Shown here one piece after another: positions 16,154-23,543 of a DNA stretch of 64,000 nucleotides. The notes beneath the pieces were generated by a model that made no database searches, was not told the origin of the DNA, and saw only the letters and a program-made list of their open reading frames with translations. Position 1 is the stretch's first letter; each line of letters opens with the position of its first letter. The DNA comes from Catenuloplanes niger (GTDB taxonomy: Bacteria > Actinomycetota > Actinomycetes > Mycobacteriales > Micromonosporaceae): positions 4,411,001-4,475,000 of the forward strand of contig NZ_JAVDYC010000001.1 in NCBI RefSeq assembly GCF_031458255.1, in the 5' to 3' direction. Both the position numbers and the translations under genes were made by a program.

Positions 16154-18010
16154 ATGAGTCACTACAAGAGCAACCTGCGAGACCTCGAGTTCAACCTGTT
16201 CGAGGTGTTCGGCGCCGATCGCTCGTTCGGCGTCGCTCCGTACGCCGAGTTCGACGTCGACACGGTCCGGGACATCCTCTCGGAGATGCGGCGGCTGGCC
16301 GAGGAGGACCTCGGCGCCAGCTACGCCGACGCCGACCGGAACCCGCCGGTCTTCGACCCGGCCACGCACACCGCTCCGCTGCCCGAGTCGTTCAAGAAGT
16401 CCTACGCCGCGTGGATGGGTGCCGAGTTCTGGCGGCTGGACCTGCCCGAGGCGCTCGGCGGCACGCCCGCACCGCGCGCGGTCTGGTGGGCGATCGCCGA
16501 GATGGTGCTCGGCTCGAACGCGCCGCTCTGGATGTACTCCTCGGGTCCCTCGTTCGCGCACATAGCGCACGTCGAGGGCACCGAGGAGCAGCGGAAGTGG
16601 GCCGAGCTGTTCATCGAGAAGCAGTGGGGCTCGACCATGGTGCTGACCGAGCCGGACGCCGGCTCGGACGTCGGCGCCGGCCGTGCCCGGGCGATCCCGC
16701 AGCCGGACGGCTCCTGGCACATCGAGGGCGTCAAGCGGTTCATCACGTCCGGCGAGCACGACCTCACCGACAACATCATCCACTACGTGCTGGCGCGCCC
16801 GGTCGGCGTCGAGGGCGTGGGCGGACCGGGCACGAAGGGCCTGTCGCTGTTCATCGTGCCGAAGTTCCACTTCGACGCGGAGACCGGTGAGCTGGGCGAG
16901 CGCAACGGCGTCTACGCCACGAACATCGAGCACAAGATGGGGATCAAGGTCTCCAACACCTGCGAGCTGACGTTCGGCGAGCACGGCACGCCGGCCAAGG
17001 GCTGGCTGCTCGGCGAGGTGCACGAGGGCATCCGCCAGATGTTCCTGATCATCGAGTACGCGCGGATGATGGTCGGCACGAAGGCGATCGCCACGCTCTC
17101 CAGCGGCTACCTCAACGCGCTGGAGTACGCGAAGAGCCGCCAGCAGGGCGCCGACCTGCTCCGCCAGGCCGACAAGACGGCGCCGCGCGTCGAGATCATC
17201 AAGCACCCGGACGTACGCCGGTCGCTGATGCTCCAGAAGGCGTACGCGGAGGGCCTGCGCGCGCTCGTGCTCTACACCGCGACCTGGCAGGACACGGTCG
17301 CGAAGGCGGAGGCGGCCGGCGACGCCGAGACCGCCGGGGTCGGCAAGAAGGTCAACGACCTGCTGCTCCCGCTGGTCAAGGGCGTCGGCTCGGAGCGCGC
17401 CTACGAGCTGCTCGGCCACGAGTCGCTGCAGACGTTCGGCGGCTCCGGCTTCCTCCAGGACTACCCGCTCGAGCAGTACGTTCGCGACTCGAAGATCGAC
17501 ACGCTCTACGAGGGCACCACCGCGATCCAGAGCCTCGACCTGATCTTCCGCAAGATCGTCCGGGACAACGGCGCGGCGCTGATGCGGGTGGCCGGCGAGA
17601 TCCAGCAGTTCATCGAGGCCGAGGGCGGCAACGGCCGGCTCAAGGAGGAGCGGCTGCTGCTCGGCAAGTCGCTCGGCGAGCTCCAGGCGATGCTCGGCGC
17701 GATCACCGGCTGGCTCGGCGCGGCCCAGGGCGGCAAGCCCGACGAGCTGTACAAGGTCGGTCTGCACTCCCGCCGGGTGCTGCTCGCGCTCGGTGACGTG
17801 GTGGTCGGCTGGCTGCTGCAGAAGCAGGCGGACGTCGCGCTCGGTGCGCTGGCCGGTGAGGTCTCCGCCGCGGACAAGGCGTTCTACGAGGGCAAGGTCG
17901 CGGCCGCGCGGTTCTTCGCCCACGAGGTGCTGCCCCGGGTCGGCGCGGACCGTCGCGTCGTGCAGGGCGCCACGCTCGACGTCATGGAGGTCCCGGAGGA
18001 CCAGTTCTAG
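16154..18010 (+). CDS. Long-form acyl-CoA dehydrogenase (FadE5-like)
   Basis: A 618-residue flavoprotein, longer than the 380-residue standard form and like the roughly 610-residue FadE5 type of actinobacteria. It would oxidise acyl-CoA to the trans-2-enoyl form, passing electrons to ETF. Visible are the FAD/substrate segment [43 protein letters not shown] (region of the catalytic Glu) and a C-terminal helical extension. The ATG at 16154 starts [10 protein letters not shown], the usual start for this subfamily. Expression is probably governed by the two TTAC-N6-GTAA sites upstream. Confidence 0.88.
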   Translation: MSHYKSNLRDLEFNLFEVFGADRSFGVAPYAEFDVDTVRDILSEMRRLAEEDLGASYADADRNPPVFDPATHTAPLPESFKKSYAAWMGAEFWRLDLPEALGGTPAPRAVWWAIAEMVLGSNAPLWMYSSGPSFAHIAHVEGTEEQRKWAELFIEKQWGSTMVLTEPDAGSDVGAGRARAIPQPDGSWHIEGVKRFITSGEHDLTDNIIHYVLARPVGVEGVGGPGTKGLSLFIVPKFHFDAETGELGERNGVYATNIEHKMGIKVSNTCELTFGEHGTPAKGWLLGEVHEGIRQMFLIIEYARMMVGTKAIATLSSGYLNALEYAKSRQQGADLLRQADKTAPRVEIIKHPDVRRSLMLQKAYAEGLRALVLYTATWQDTVAKAEAAGDAETAGVGKKVNDLLLPLVKGVGSERAYELLGHESLQTFGGSGFLQDYPLEQYVRDSKIDTLYEGTTAIQSLDLIFRKIVRDNGAALMRVAGEIQQFIEAEGGNGRLKEERLLLGKSLGELQAMLGAITGWLGAAQGGKPDELYKVGLHSRRVLLALGDVVVGWLLQKQADVALGALAGEVSAADKAFYEGKVAAARFFAHEVLPRVGADRRVVQGATLDVMEVPEDQF

Positions 18011-18018
18011 AACCCGGA

Positions 18019-18060
18019 CAAAGAAGCAGCGGGGGTACGCGTACCCCCGCTGCTTCTTTG
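18019..18060. terminator. 42-bp perfect palindrome, terminator of the dehydrogenase gene
   Basis: The 21 bases CAAAGAAGCAGC...GGTACG are followed at once by their exact reverse complement. It lies nine bases after the stop codon. The ends are AAAG/CTTT, giving a short T-run on either strand. A bidirectional terminator is the simplest reading; the absence of any mismatch over 42 bp is unusual. Confidence 0.75.
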
Positions 18061-18125
18061 CGGTAGCGCCGTGCGGTGGCCCTTAGCCGATATAGCCTGA
18101 AATCTCCTGGCACGGGGGAGTGCAC

Positions 18126-18410
18126 ATGGGTATTGGCGGAGGAATCTTCCTCATCGCAATCGGCGCCATCCTGGCCTTCGCGGTCCACGTGGAGCCGGCG
18201 TGGCTGGACCTGAACGTGGTCGGCTGGGTGCTGATGCTGGCCGGCACGTCCGCACTGCTGATCACCATTTGGTACTGGAACGATCGGCGGACCCGCGCGC
18301 TCGGCGGGGCGATCGACGTGGTCGACGAGACGCGTCTGGCCCACCCGGCCGCACCGCTCGGCGCGGACTCCGAGATCGAGATCCGGCACCCGCCGGCGCC
18401 GCCGGGCTGA
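18126..18410 (+). CDS. DUF6458-type small membrane protein (copy 1)
   Basis: A 94-residue protein starting MGIGGGIFLIAIGAILAFAV, with a second hydrophobic helix VVGWVLMLAGTSALLITIWY and a hydrophilic tail. These two helices with the intervening DLNVVGW are the DUF6458 signature. The ATG at 18126 has GGGGGAG five bases upstream. A close paralogue lies 0.7 kb downstream, with sixA on the opposite strand between them. Function unknown; a membrane location is clear. Confidence 0.8.
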   Translation: MGIGGGIFLIAIGAILAFAVHVEPAWLDLNVVGWVLMLAGTSALLITIWYWNDRRTRALGGAIDVVDETRLAHPAAPLGADSEIEIRHPPAPPG

Positions 18411-18426
18411 GCCAGGCCGGCCCGGG

Positions 18427-18939
18427 TCAGCCGCGCGCGGTGTGCGTGTCGGTCGCCGGAGCGCCGCCGGCACCGAGCGACGCCCAGTCGCCGTCGAAGC
18501 GGTGCACGGCCAGGCCGCTGGTGCGCATGCCGTCGGAGTCGTTCGCGCCGTCCGGGTCGAGCATCGCGGACAGCAGCGAGATGTCCGGGTTGTGGCCGAC
18601 GAGCAGCACGGTCGAGGTGTCCGCCGGCACCGCCTTGACGGTGGCGAGCAGCGCGTGGTGACCCTCCGCGTAGAGGGCCGCCTCGTACCGGACCGTGGGG
18701 GAACTCGCGTCGGTCGAGGCCTCCGCCATCGCGACCGCCACGCCGTGCCAGGTCTGCCGGGTACGCCGCGCGGGCGAGCAGATCACCAGATCGGGGGCGT
18801 AGCCGTGATGGGCGAGCCAGGCTCCGGCGGCGGCCGCGTCCGCGTGACCGCGCTCGGTCAGCGGGCGTTCGAGGTCACCGATACCGTCCGGGCGGTCGGC
18901 TTTGGCGTGGCGGAGCAGGACCAGGGTTCGAGACGTCAC
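18427..18939 (-). CDS. sixA: SixA-type histidine phosphatase
   Basis: A 170-residue phosphoglycerate-mutase-superfamily protein: LVLLRHAKADRP with catalytic His11, LTERGHADA, ICSPARRTRQTW and LLVGHNPDISLL with the second catalytic His. SixA removes phosphate from His residues of phosphotransfer domains or PTS proteins. The start is taken as the GTG at 18939, where the catalytic strand begins three residues later; the longer frame adds unrelated sequence. It lies between the two DUF6458 genes but on the other strand. Confidence 0.8.
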   Translation of the reverse strand: MTSRTLVLLRHAKADRPDGIGDLERPLTERGHADAAAAGAWLAHHGYAPDLVICSPARRTRQTWHGVAVAMAEASTDASSPTVRYEAALYAEGHHALLATVKAVPADTSTVLLVGHNPDISLLSAMLDPDGANDSDGMRTSGLAVHRFDGDWASLGAGGAPATDTHTARG

Positions 18940-19080
18940 GCGGTACAGCTTGCCTGATTGATACGTGTGACGGGTGGGTAAGCCATCACTCAAGCGTGGG
19001 TCGGCATCCAGGCCACGGTCCACGACTCGGCAATGTGCCGGCCACCCCGGCCCGGCCGTCAGCCAAGGAGGGCGAGGAAA

Positions 19081-19398
19081 GTGGGTTTCGGAGCAAGTAT
19101 CTTCCTCATCGCGCTAGGGGCGATCTTCGCGTTCGCCATCGAGTTCGACCTGGGGTGGATCGACATCGCTGTGGTCGGCTGGGTGTTGATCCTCGCCGGC
19201 CTCGCCGGACTCGCGACGACCGTGTGGTTCTGGCAGAGCCGCCGTCGCCCGGTCGCGACCACCACCGACGGTCACATCCCCGCGCCGCCGCACCCGGCGA
19301 CCGCGCCGCCGCACACGCACGTGGCCCCGCCCGTCGCCGCCCCGGCCGAGGACCGGGTGGTCGAGGAGCAGTACCGGGTTCGTCGTCAGCAGCTGTAA
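19081..19398 (+). CDS. DUF6458-type small membrane protein (copy 2)
   Basis: A 105-residue protein beginning at a GTG with GAGGAAA just upstream. VGFGASIFLIALGAIFAFAI and VVGWVLILAGLAGLATTVWFW align with the copy at 18126-18410, so the two are paralogues. The tail is Pro/His/Ala-rich and disordered (HPATAPPHTHVAPP), with several His residues. Function unknown. Confidence 0.8.
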   Translation: MGFGASIFLIALGAIFAFAIEFDLGWIDIAVVGWVLILAGLAGLATTVWFWQSRRRPVATTTDGHIPAPPHPATAPPHTHVAPPVAAPAEDRVVEEQYRVRRQQL

Positions 19399-19452
19399 CT
19401 CCGGTCGTCCGGTTCGGGCACCGCGCCCTCTCGCGGGGACGAGTTACGTAGC

Positions 19453-19482
19453 AGGGCTCCGCAGCTGTGGCTGCGGAGCCCT
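19453..19482. terminator. Hairpin between DUF6458 copy 2 and trhA
   Basis: AGGGCTCCGCAG pairs perfectly with CTGCGGAGCCCT over 12 bp with a 6-base loop. It sits between two convergent genes and can serve both; there is no clear T-run. Confidence 0.6.
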
Positions 19483-19514
19483 TGCCATGCGCACAGTGCC
19501 TGTGCGAACAGTGC

Positions 19515-20192
19515 CTATGCGAACAGGGCGAAGTAGATGGCGATGTGGTGGCAGATCGCGGCGACGAGGGTGCAGGCGTGGAAGAACTCGTGGTGGCCGA
19601 AGACGGTGGGCCACGGGTTCGGCCGGCGGAGTGCGTAGAGCACGGCACCGACGCTGTACATCACGCCACCGACGATCAGCAGCACCAGCGCGGCGACGCC
19701 GCCCCTGTGCAGGATGTCCGGCAGGACCGCGACCGCGACCCAGCCGAGCGCGATGTAGAGCGGTGCGCCGACCCAGCGCGGCAGGTGCGGCCAGACCAGT
19801 TTCAGGGCCACGCCGAGGAGCGCACCGCCCCAGACGACGCCGAGCATGATCTCCGACTTCGGCGACGGCAGGAGCAACAGGCAGAACGGCGTGTACGTGC
19901 CGGCGATGAACACGAAGATCATCGAGTGGTCCATCCGGCGCATGATCTGGTAGCCGCGTGGGCTCCACACCCGCCGATGGTAGAGCGCGCTGGTGCCGAA
20001 CAGGCCACAGACCGTGAGGCTGTAGACGGCGCAGCTGAGCAGCGGCGTCCAGCCTGGCCGGGACAGCGCGAGCGAACAGAGGACGATGCCGCAGACCAAC
20101 GCGACGAAGAACGCGTAGAAGTGCAACCAGCCGCGCAGGCGAGGTTTGCCGAGGTCCAGCGGCTTGAGGCGAGCGGGGGCTTCGGTGGTCAC
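19515..20192 (-). CDS. trhA: PAQR/hemolysin III family membrane protein
   Basis: A 225-residue protein with seven hydrophobic segments. Family residues are present: GTSALYHRR, MRRMDHSMIFVFIAGTYTPF and GHHEFFHACTLVAAICHHIA, with the conserved His/Asp cluster that binds zinc. Bacterial members (TrhA) affect membrane energetics and lipid homeostasis. A TTAC-N6-GTAA site resembling the pair before the acyl-CoA dehydrogenase lies ten bases upstream (20202-20215), hinting at shared lipid-linked control. Confidence 0.85.
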   Translation of the reverse strand: MTTEAPARLKPLDLGKPRLRGWLHFYAFFVALVCGIVLCSLALSRPGWTPLLSCAVYSLTVCGLFGTSALYHRRVWSPRGYQIMRRMDHSMIFVFIAGTYTPFCLLLLPSPKSEIMLGVVWGGALLGVALKLVWPHLPRWVGAPLYIALGWVAVAVLPDILHRGGVAALVLLIVGGVMYSVGAVLYALRRPNPWPTVFGHHEFFHACTLVAAICHHIAIYFALFA

Positions 20193-20201
20193 GCCACCAG
20201 G

Positions 20202-20215
20202 TTACGCCACCGTAA
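20202..20215. promoter_or_regulatory. Third TTAC-N6-GTAA site, upstream of trhA
   Basis: TTACGCCACCGTAA lies in the 92-bp gap between trhA and pxpA and shares the outer arms of the two sites at 16090-16127. The inner six bases differ, so it may be a weaker site of the same regulator or chance. Confidence 0.35.
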
Positions 20216-20284
20216 GTTACCTCGCAGTAGTGAAGAGCCTCACCCGCTTGGAGTGTCGCGCGCGGCCGACTACCGTGCGGAGCC

Positions 20285-21034
20285 ATGGACCTCAATGCTG
20301 ATCTCGGTGAGGGTTTCGGAGTCTGGAAGCTCGGCGACGACGAGGCGCTGCTCGACCTGGTGACCTCGGCGAACGTCGCCTGCGGCTTCCACGGTGGCGA
20401 TCCGTCCATCATGCGTGCGGTCTGCGCCGCCGCGGCCGACCGGGGCGTGGCGATCGGCGCTCAGGTGGGCTACCGCGATCTGGCCGGTTTCGGACGTCGC
20501 AGGATCGAGTACCGCCGCGCCGAACTGCGCGATGAGATCATCTACCAGGTCGCGGCGCTCGACGGCTTCGCCCGGGTGGCCGGCGACCGGGTCCGCTACG
20601 TCAAGCCGCACGGCGCGCTCTACAACACGGCCGCGGTCGACGAGGTGCAGGCCGGCGCGGTGGTGGACGCGATCACCGACTACGACGCCGGGCTGCCGGT
20701 GCTGTGCCAGCCGGGCTCGGTGCTCGCCCGGCTCGCCGCGGACGCCGGGCTCCGGGTCGTCGGCGAGGGCTTCGCGGACCGCGCCTACCTGCCGGACGGC
20801 CGCCTCGTCCCGCGCACGGACCCGGACGCGGTCATCCACAACTCCGCCGCGGTCGCCGACCGGGTGGTCCGGATGGCCGTCGAACACACGGTCGTCGCGG
20901 CCGACGGCACCGTGGTCCCGTGCCCGGTCGAGTCCATCTGCCTGCACGGCGACACCGCCGGCGCCGTCGACCTCGCCCGCCGCGTCCGCGCCTCCCTCCT
21001 CGACGCGAACCAGACCCTCGCGTCCTTCGCCTGA
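20285..21034 (+). CDS. pxpA: 5-oxoprolinase subunit A (LamB/YcsF family)
   Basis: A 249-residue protein with the family start MDLNADLGEGFGVW, then SANVACGFHGGDP, GAQVGYRDLAGFGRR, VKPHGALYN and ICLHGDTAGAV. PxpA works with PxpB and PxpC to hydrolyse 5-oxoproline to glutamate using ATP. The pxpB/pxpC partners, normally adjacent, are absent from this window; the neighbours are trhA and a small unknown gene. They may lie elsewhere or have been lost. Confidence 0.9.
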   Translation: MDLNADLGEGFGVWKLGDDEALLDLVTSANVACGFHGGDPSIMRAVCAAAADRGVAIGAQVGYRDLAGFGRRRIEYRRAELRDEIIYQVAALDGFARVAGDRVRYVKPHGALYNTAAVDEVQAGAVVDAITDYDAGLPVLCQPGSVLARLAADAGLRVVGEGFADRAYLPDGRLVPRTDPDAVIHNSAAVADRVVRMAVEHTVVAADGTVVPCPVESICLHGDTAGAVDLARRVRASLLDANQTLASFA

Positions 21035-21075
21035 GGCATCGGGGACGACGTCGGATTCGCGTTGCACGGGAGCTG

Positions 21076-21405
21076 ATGCGGATCACTACACTGACCACAG
21101 TGTCCAGTAAGCATGACTTGTTTCACTTCAGCGTTACGGTGTGGTCCGAGAACGTTTCGGTTCTGAGTGCTCTTCGTGGTTTGTCATTTCACTACGAGGA
21201 GCACGCGAATCCCCAGATCGCCTCGGGCGGGACCGGTGCGGGCGAGTGGTTCAGGGACGAGAAGCTGTCGACGTTCCATTTCACGTCTCCCAAGTGCCGC
21301 GAGGATTTTCTGACAGCAGCCGGCAACATTCTCAAGCCGGGCCTCTGGCACGTGAAAGCGTTGAATGACAACGATCCCGCGCGGCCGCGCAAACGTCAGC
21401 GTTAG
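21076..21405 (+). CDS. Hypothetical protein, 109 residues
   Basis: A soluble protein with a short beta-rich pattern (LFHFSVTVWSENVSVLSALR) and a Lys/Arg-rich C-terminus. The ATG at 21076 has GGGAG close upstream; a GTG at 21100 is an alternative start. The codon composition is less GC-rich than its neighbours. I do not recognise the family. Confidence 0.5.
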   Translation: MRITTLTTVSSKHDLFHFSVTVWSENVSVLSALRGLSFHYEEHANPQIASGGTGAGEWFRDEKLSTFHFTSPKCREDFLTAAGNILKPGLWHVKALNDNDPARPRKRQR

Positions 21406-21664
21406 CTCACGAGTCTGGGCGGTGTGACTGTCGTAGGCCGAGCCGGCGCTGACGGACGTGCGTAGCGGCCCGAACCGCGCATCGATCGAGTTGTTGCCGC
21501 CGGCGGCCCATGTCCTGGGTCAACTGCCGCGTCTGCACCGGCTCGATCCCACACCACCCAGTCTCGTGACCGAACAAGGCTGACGAGACTGCTCTCGACC
21601 TGACGCTGCGCTGCGCAAGCCGCGCGGAGTGTCTCAAGCGCGGCGAACGTTCATGGACAGCCCA
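21406..21664. other. Intergenic stretch, no supported gene
   Basis: About 260 bp between two convergent genes. A 76-codon open frame on the minus strand is Arg/Gln-rich without ribosome-binding site or recognisable motif; it could be a remnant but cannot be assigned. Confidence 0.4.
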
Positions 21665-23494
21665 CTAGCCGTCCAGGCCGCGCAGGATGAGTGGTAGGCG
21701 GGACGGGGCGCCCGGGGTGATGGTGATCGGGACGCCCCAGTCCTGGCGGGTGAGGTGGCAGGCCGCGTGTTCGGCGTCGATGTCGCAGGTGGCGGCCTGG
21801 GCGACGACCTGAAGGACGCCGCCGGGGACGTCGGGGTTGAGGCGCAGCGTGCGGGAGAGGTCCGTGGTGGTGCCGGCGCCGTCGAGCAGCAGCTCCGGTG
21901 GGGAGGCGCTGACGACGAGGCGGGTGGACGGGCCGAACGTCTCGTCGAGTTTCTGGCCCGGCGCGGGGGTGAAGATGATGTCGAGCGTGGCGTCGCCGGG
22001 CGCGAGCGGGGTCGCCGGGCGTTCGGTGCGGTGCCGGGTGCCGTCCGCGGAGACGCCGGCGGCCTCCAGCGTGCCGGGTGCCAGGCGGGTCAGGCGGTGC
22101 GCGGCGGACTCGACCACCAGGACCGCGCCGTCCGCGGTGAGCACCAGGTCGCTGGGCTCGGCGAGCCCGCGGTCGACCGTGGTGACCTCGTCCGTGTCGG
22201 GGGAGTAGCGGCGGACCGCGCCGTTGTAGGTGTCGGCGATCAGCACCGAGCCGTCCGGCAGCGCGCAGACGCCGAGCGGGTGCTGCAGCAGCGCCTGCGC
22301 GGCCGGGCCGTCCATGTGGCCGAAGTCGAAGAGGCCCTGGCCGACGGCGGTGTGCAGTTCACCGTCCGCGATCCAGCGCAGCGCGGACGTCTCGCTGTCG
22401 GCGATCCACAGGCGGCTGCCGTCGGCGGACGTGGCGAGGCCGGACGGCTGTGCCATCCAGACGTCAGGGATCGGGCCGTCGCGCAGCGCCTCGACCGTGG
22501 TGCCGGCGTAGACCCCGGCGGTGCGCTTGATCGGGTCGAACCACCAGAGCTGGTGGATGCCGGCCATCGCGACGACGACCTTCTCGTCGTACCAGGCCAC
22601 GTCCCAGGGGGAGGAGAGGTCGACGGCCAGCGCGTCGTGGGCGTGGCCGTCCGGCGCGGACCGCCACTGACGGCCGCTGCCGGCGATCGTGGTGACCGTG
22701 CCGTCCGACAGCTTCACGCCGCGGAGCAGGTGGTTGACCGTGTCCGCGACGACCACGTCGTAGCCGGCGATCTCGGCGGTGTGCGGCGGGAGCAGGCAGA
22801 GTCCCTGCGGCTCGGAGAACGACGGGGCGTCGTCGGCGCGGCCGCGGACGCCGGTGCCGATCCGCCGCACGACGTCACCGTCCAGCGTGACCTCGGCCAG
22901 CGAGTGCCGGGCCGAGTCGCTGACCAGCAGGTTCCCGTTCGGCAGCGGGACGGCCTTGCCGGGGAAACGCAGCGGGGTCTCGGCCTCGGCGGGCGGCACG
23001 TACGGGCTGTCGCCGCGGCGCAGCGTGCCCTTCGCGTCGTGCCGGACGATCAGCTCGTCGACCAGCCTGGCCAGGCCCTCCGCGTGGCCCTCGCCGGCCA
23101 TCGACGCGACCAGGTAGCCCTCCGGGTCGACGACCGCGAGCGTCGGCCAGGCCTTCGCCGCGTACTGCTGCCACATCAGCAGATCAGGATCATCAAGGAC
23201 CGGGTGCGGTACGCCGTAGCGCTCCACGGCCGCGGCCAGCGCGTCCGGGTCGCGCTCGTGCTCGAACTTCGGCGAGTGCACGCCGATGATGACCAGGACG
23301 TCGCCGTACTTCTCCTCCAGCGGCCGGAGCTCGTCCAGCACGTGCAGGCAGTTGATGCAGCAGAACGTCCAGAAGTCCAGGATGATGATCTTCCCGCGGA
23401 GCCCCGCCAGCGTCAGGTCGGTGCCGCCGGTGTTAAGCCAGCCCCGGCCTCGGAGCTCGGGCGCGCGGACCCGGCCCTGCGGTGTGTCGCTCAT
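21665..23494 (-). CDS. Thioredoxin-like protein with NHL beta-propeller
   Basis: A 609-residue protein. The N-terminal thioredoxin/TlpA fold has FWTFCCINCLHVL with the redox pair Cys46-Cys49. This is followed by an NHL-repeat propeller (YNGAVRRYSPDTDEVTTVD, GLCLLPPHTAEIAGYDVVVA and similar blades) and a C-terminal beta domain. This fusion is conserved in actinobacteria and resembles human NHLRC2. No signal peptide is evident, so it is probably cytoplasmic. The start at 23494 gives MSDTPQGRVRAPEL. Substrate unknown. Confidence 0.85.
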   Translation of the reverse strand: MSDTPQGRVRAPELRGRGWLNTGGTDLTLAGLRGKIIILDFWTFCCINCLHVLDELRPLEEKYGDVLVIIGVHSPKFEHERDPDALAAAVERYGVPHPVLDDPDLLMWQQYAAKAWPTLAVVDPEGYLVASMAGEGHAEGLARLVDELIVRHDAKGTLRRGDSPYVPPAEAETPLRFPGKAVPLPNGNLLVSDSARHSLAEVTLDGDVVRRIGTGVRGRADDAPSFSEPQGLCLLPPHTAEIAGYDVVVADTVNHLLRGVKLSDGTVTTIAGSGRQWRSAPDGHAHDALAVDLSSPWDVAWYDEKVVVAMAGIHQLWWFDPIKRTAGVYAGTTVEALRDGPIPDVWMAQPSGLATSADGSRLWIADSETSALRWIADGELHTAVGQGLFDFGHMDGPAAQALLQHPLGVCALPDGSVLIADTYNGAVRRYSPDTDEVTTVDRGLAEPSDLVLTADGAVLVVESAAHRLTRLAPGTLEAAGVSADGTRHRTERPATPLAPGDATLDIIFTPAPGQKLDETFGPSTRLVVSASPPELLLDGAGTTTDLSRTLRLNPDVPGGVLQVVAQAATCDIDAEHAACHLTRQDWGVPITITPGAPSRLPLILRGLDG

Positions 23495-23543
23495 CGTTCC
23501 TCGTTCGTGGTGCCAGGCGGCGCGGTGCCGGTTGTGCGGTGGT

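Noticed and set aside
14504-17923. Very long open frame (over 1100 codons) antisense to the phosphatase and acyl-CoA dehydrogenase genes
   Set aside because: It follows from GC-rich codon use on the real strand; the translation is Arg/Ala/Leu/Asp repetitive, without motifs or a ribosome-binding site.
21407-21637. 76-codon minus-strand frame that might be a transposase remnant
   Set aside because: Arg/Gln-rich but without a DDE or HTH motif, inverted repeats or a ribosome-binding site; assignment would be a guess.
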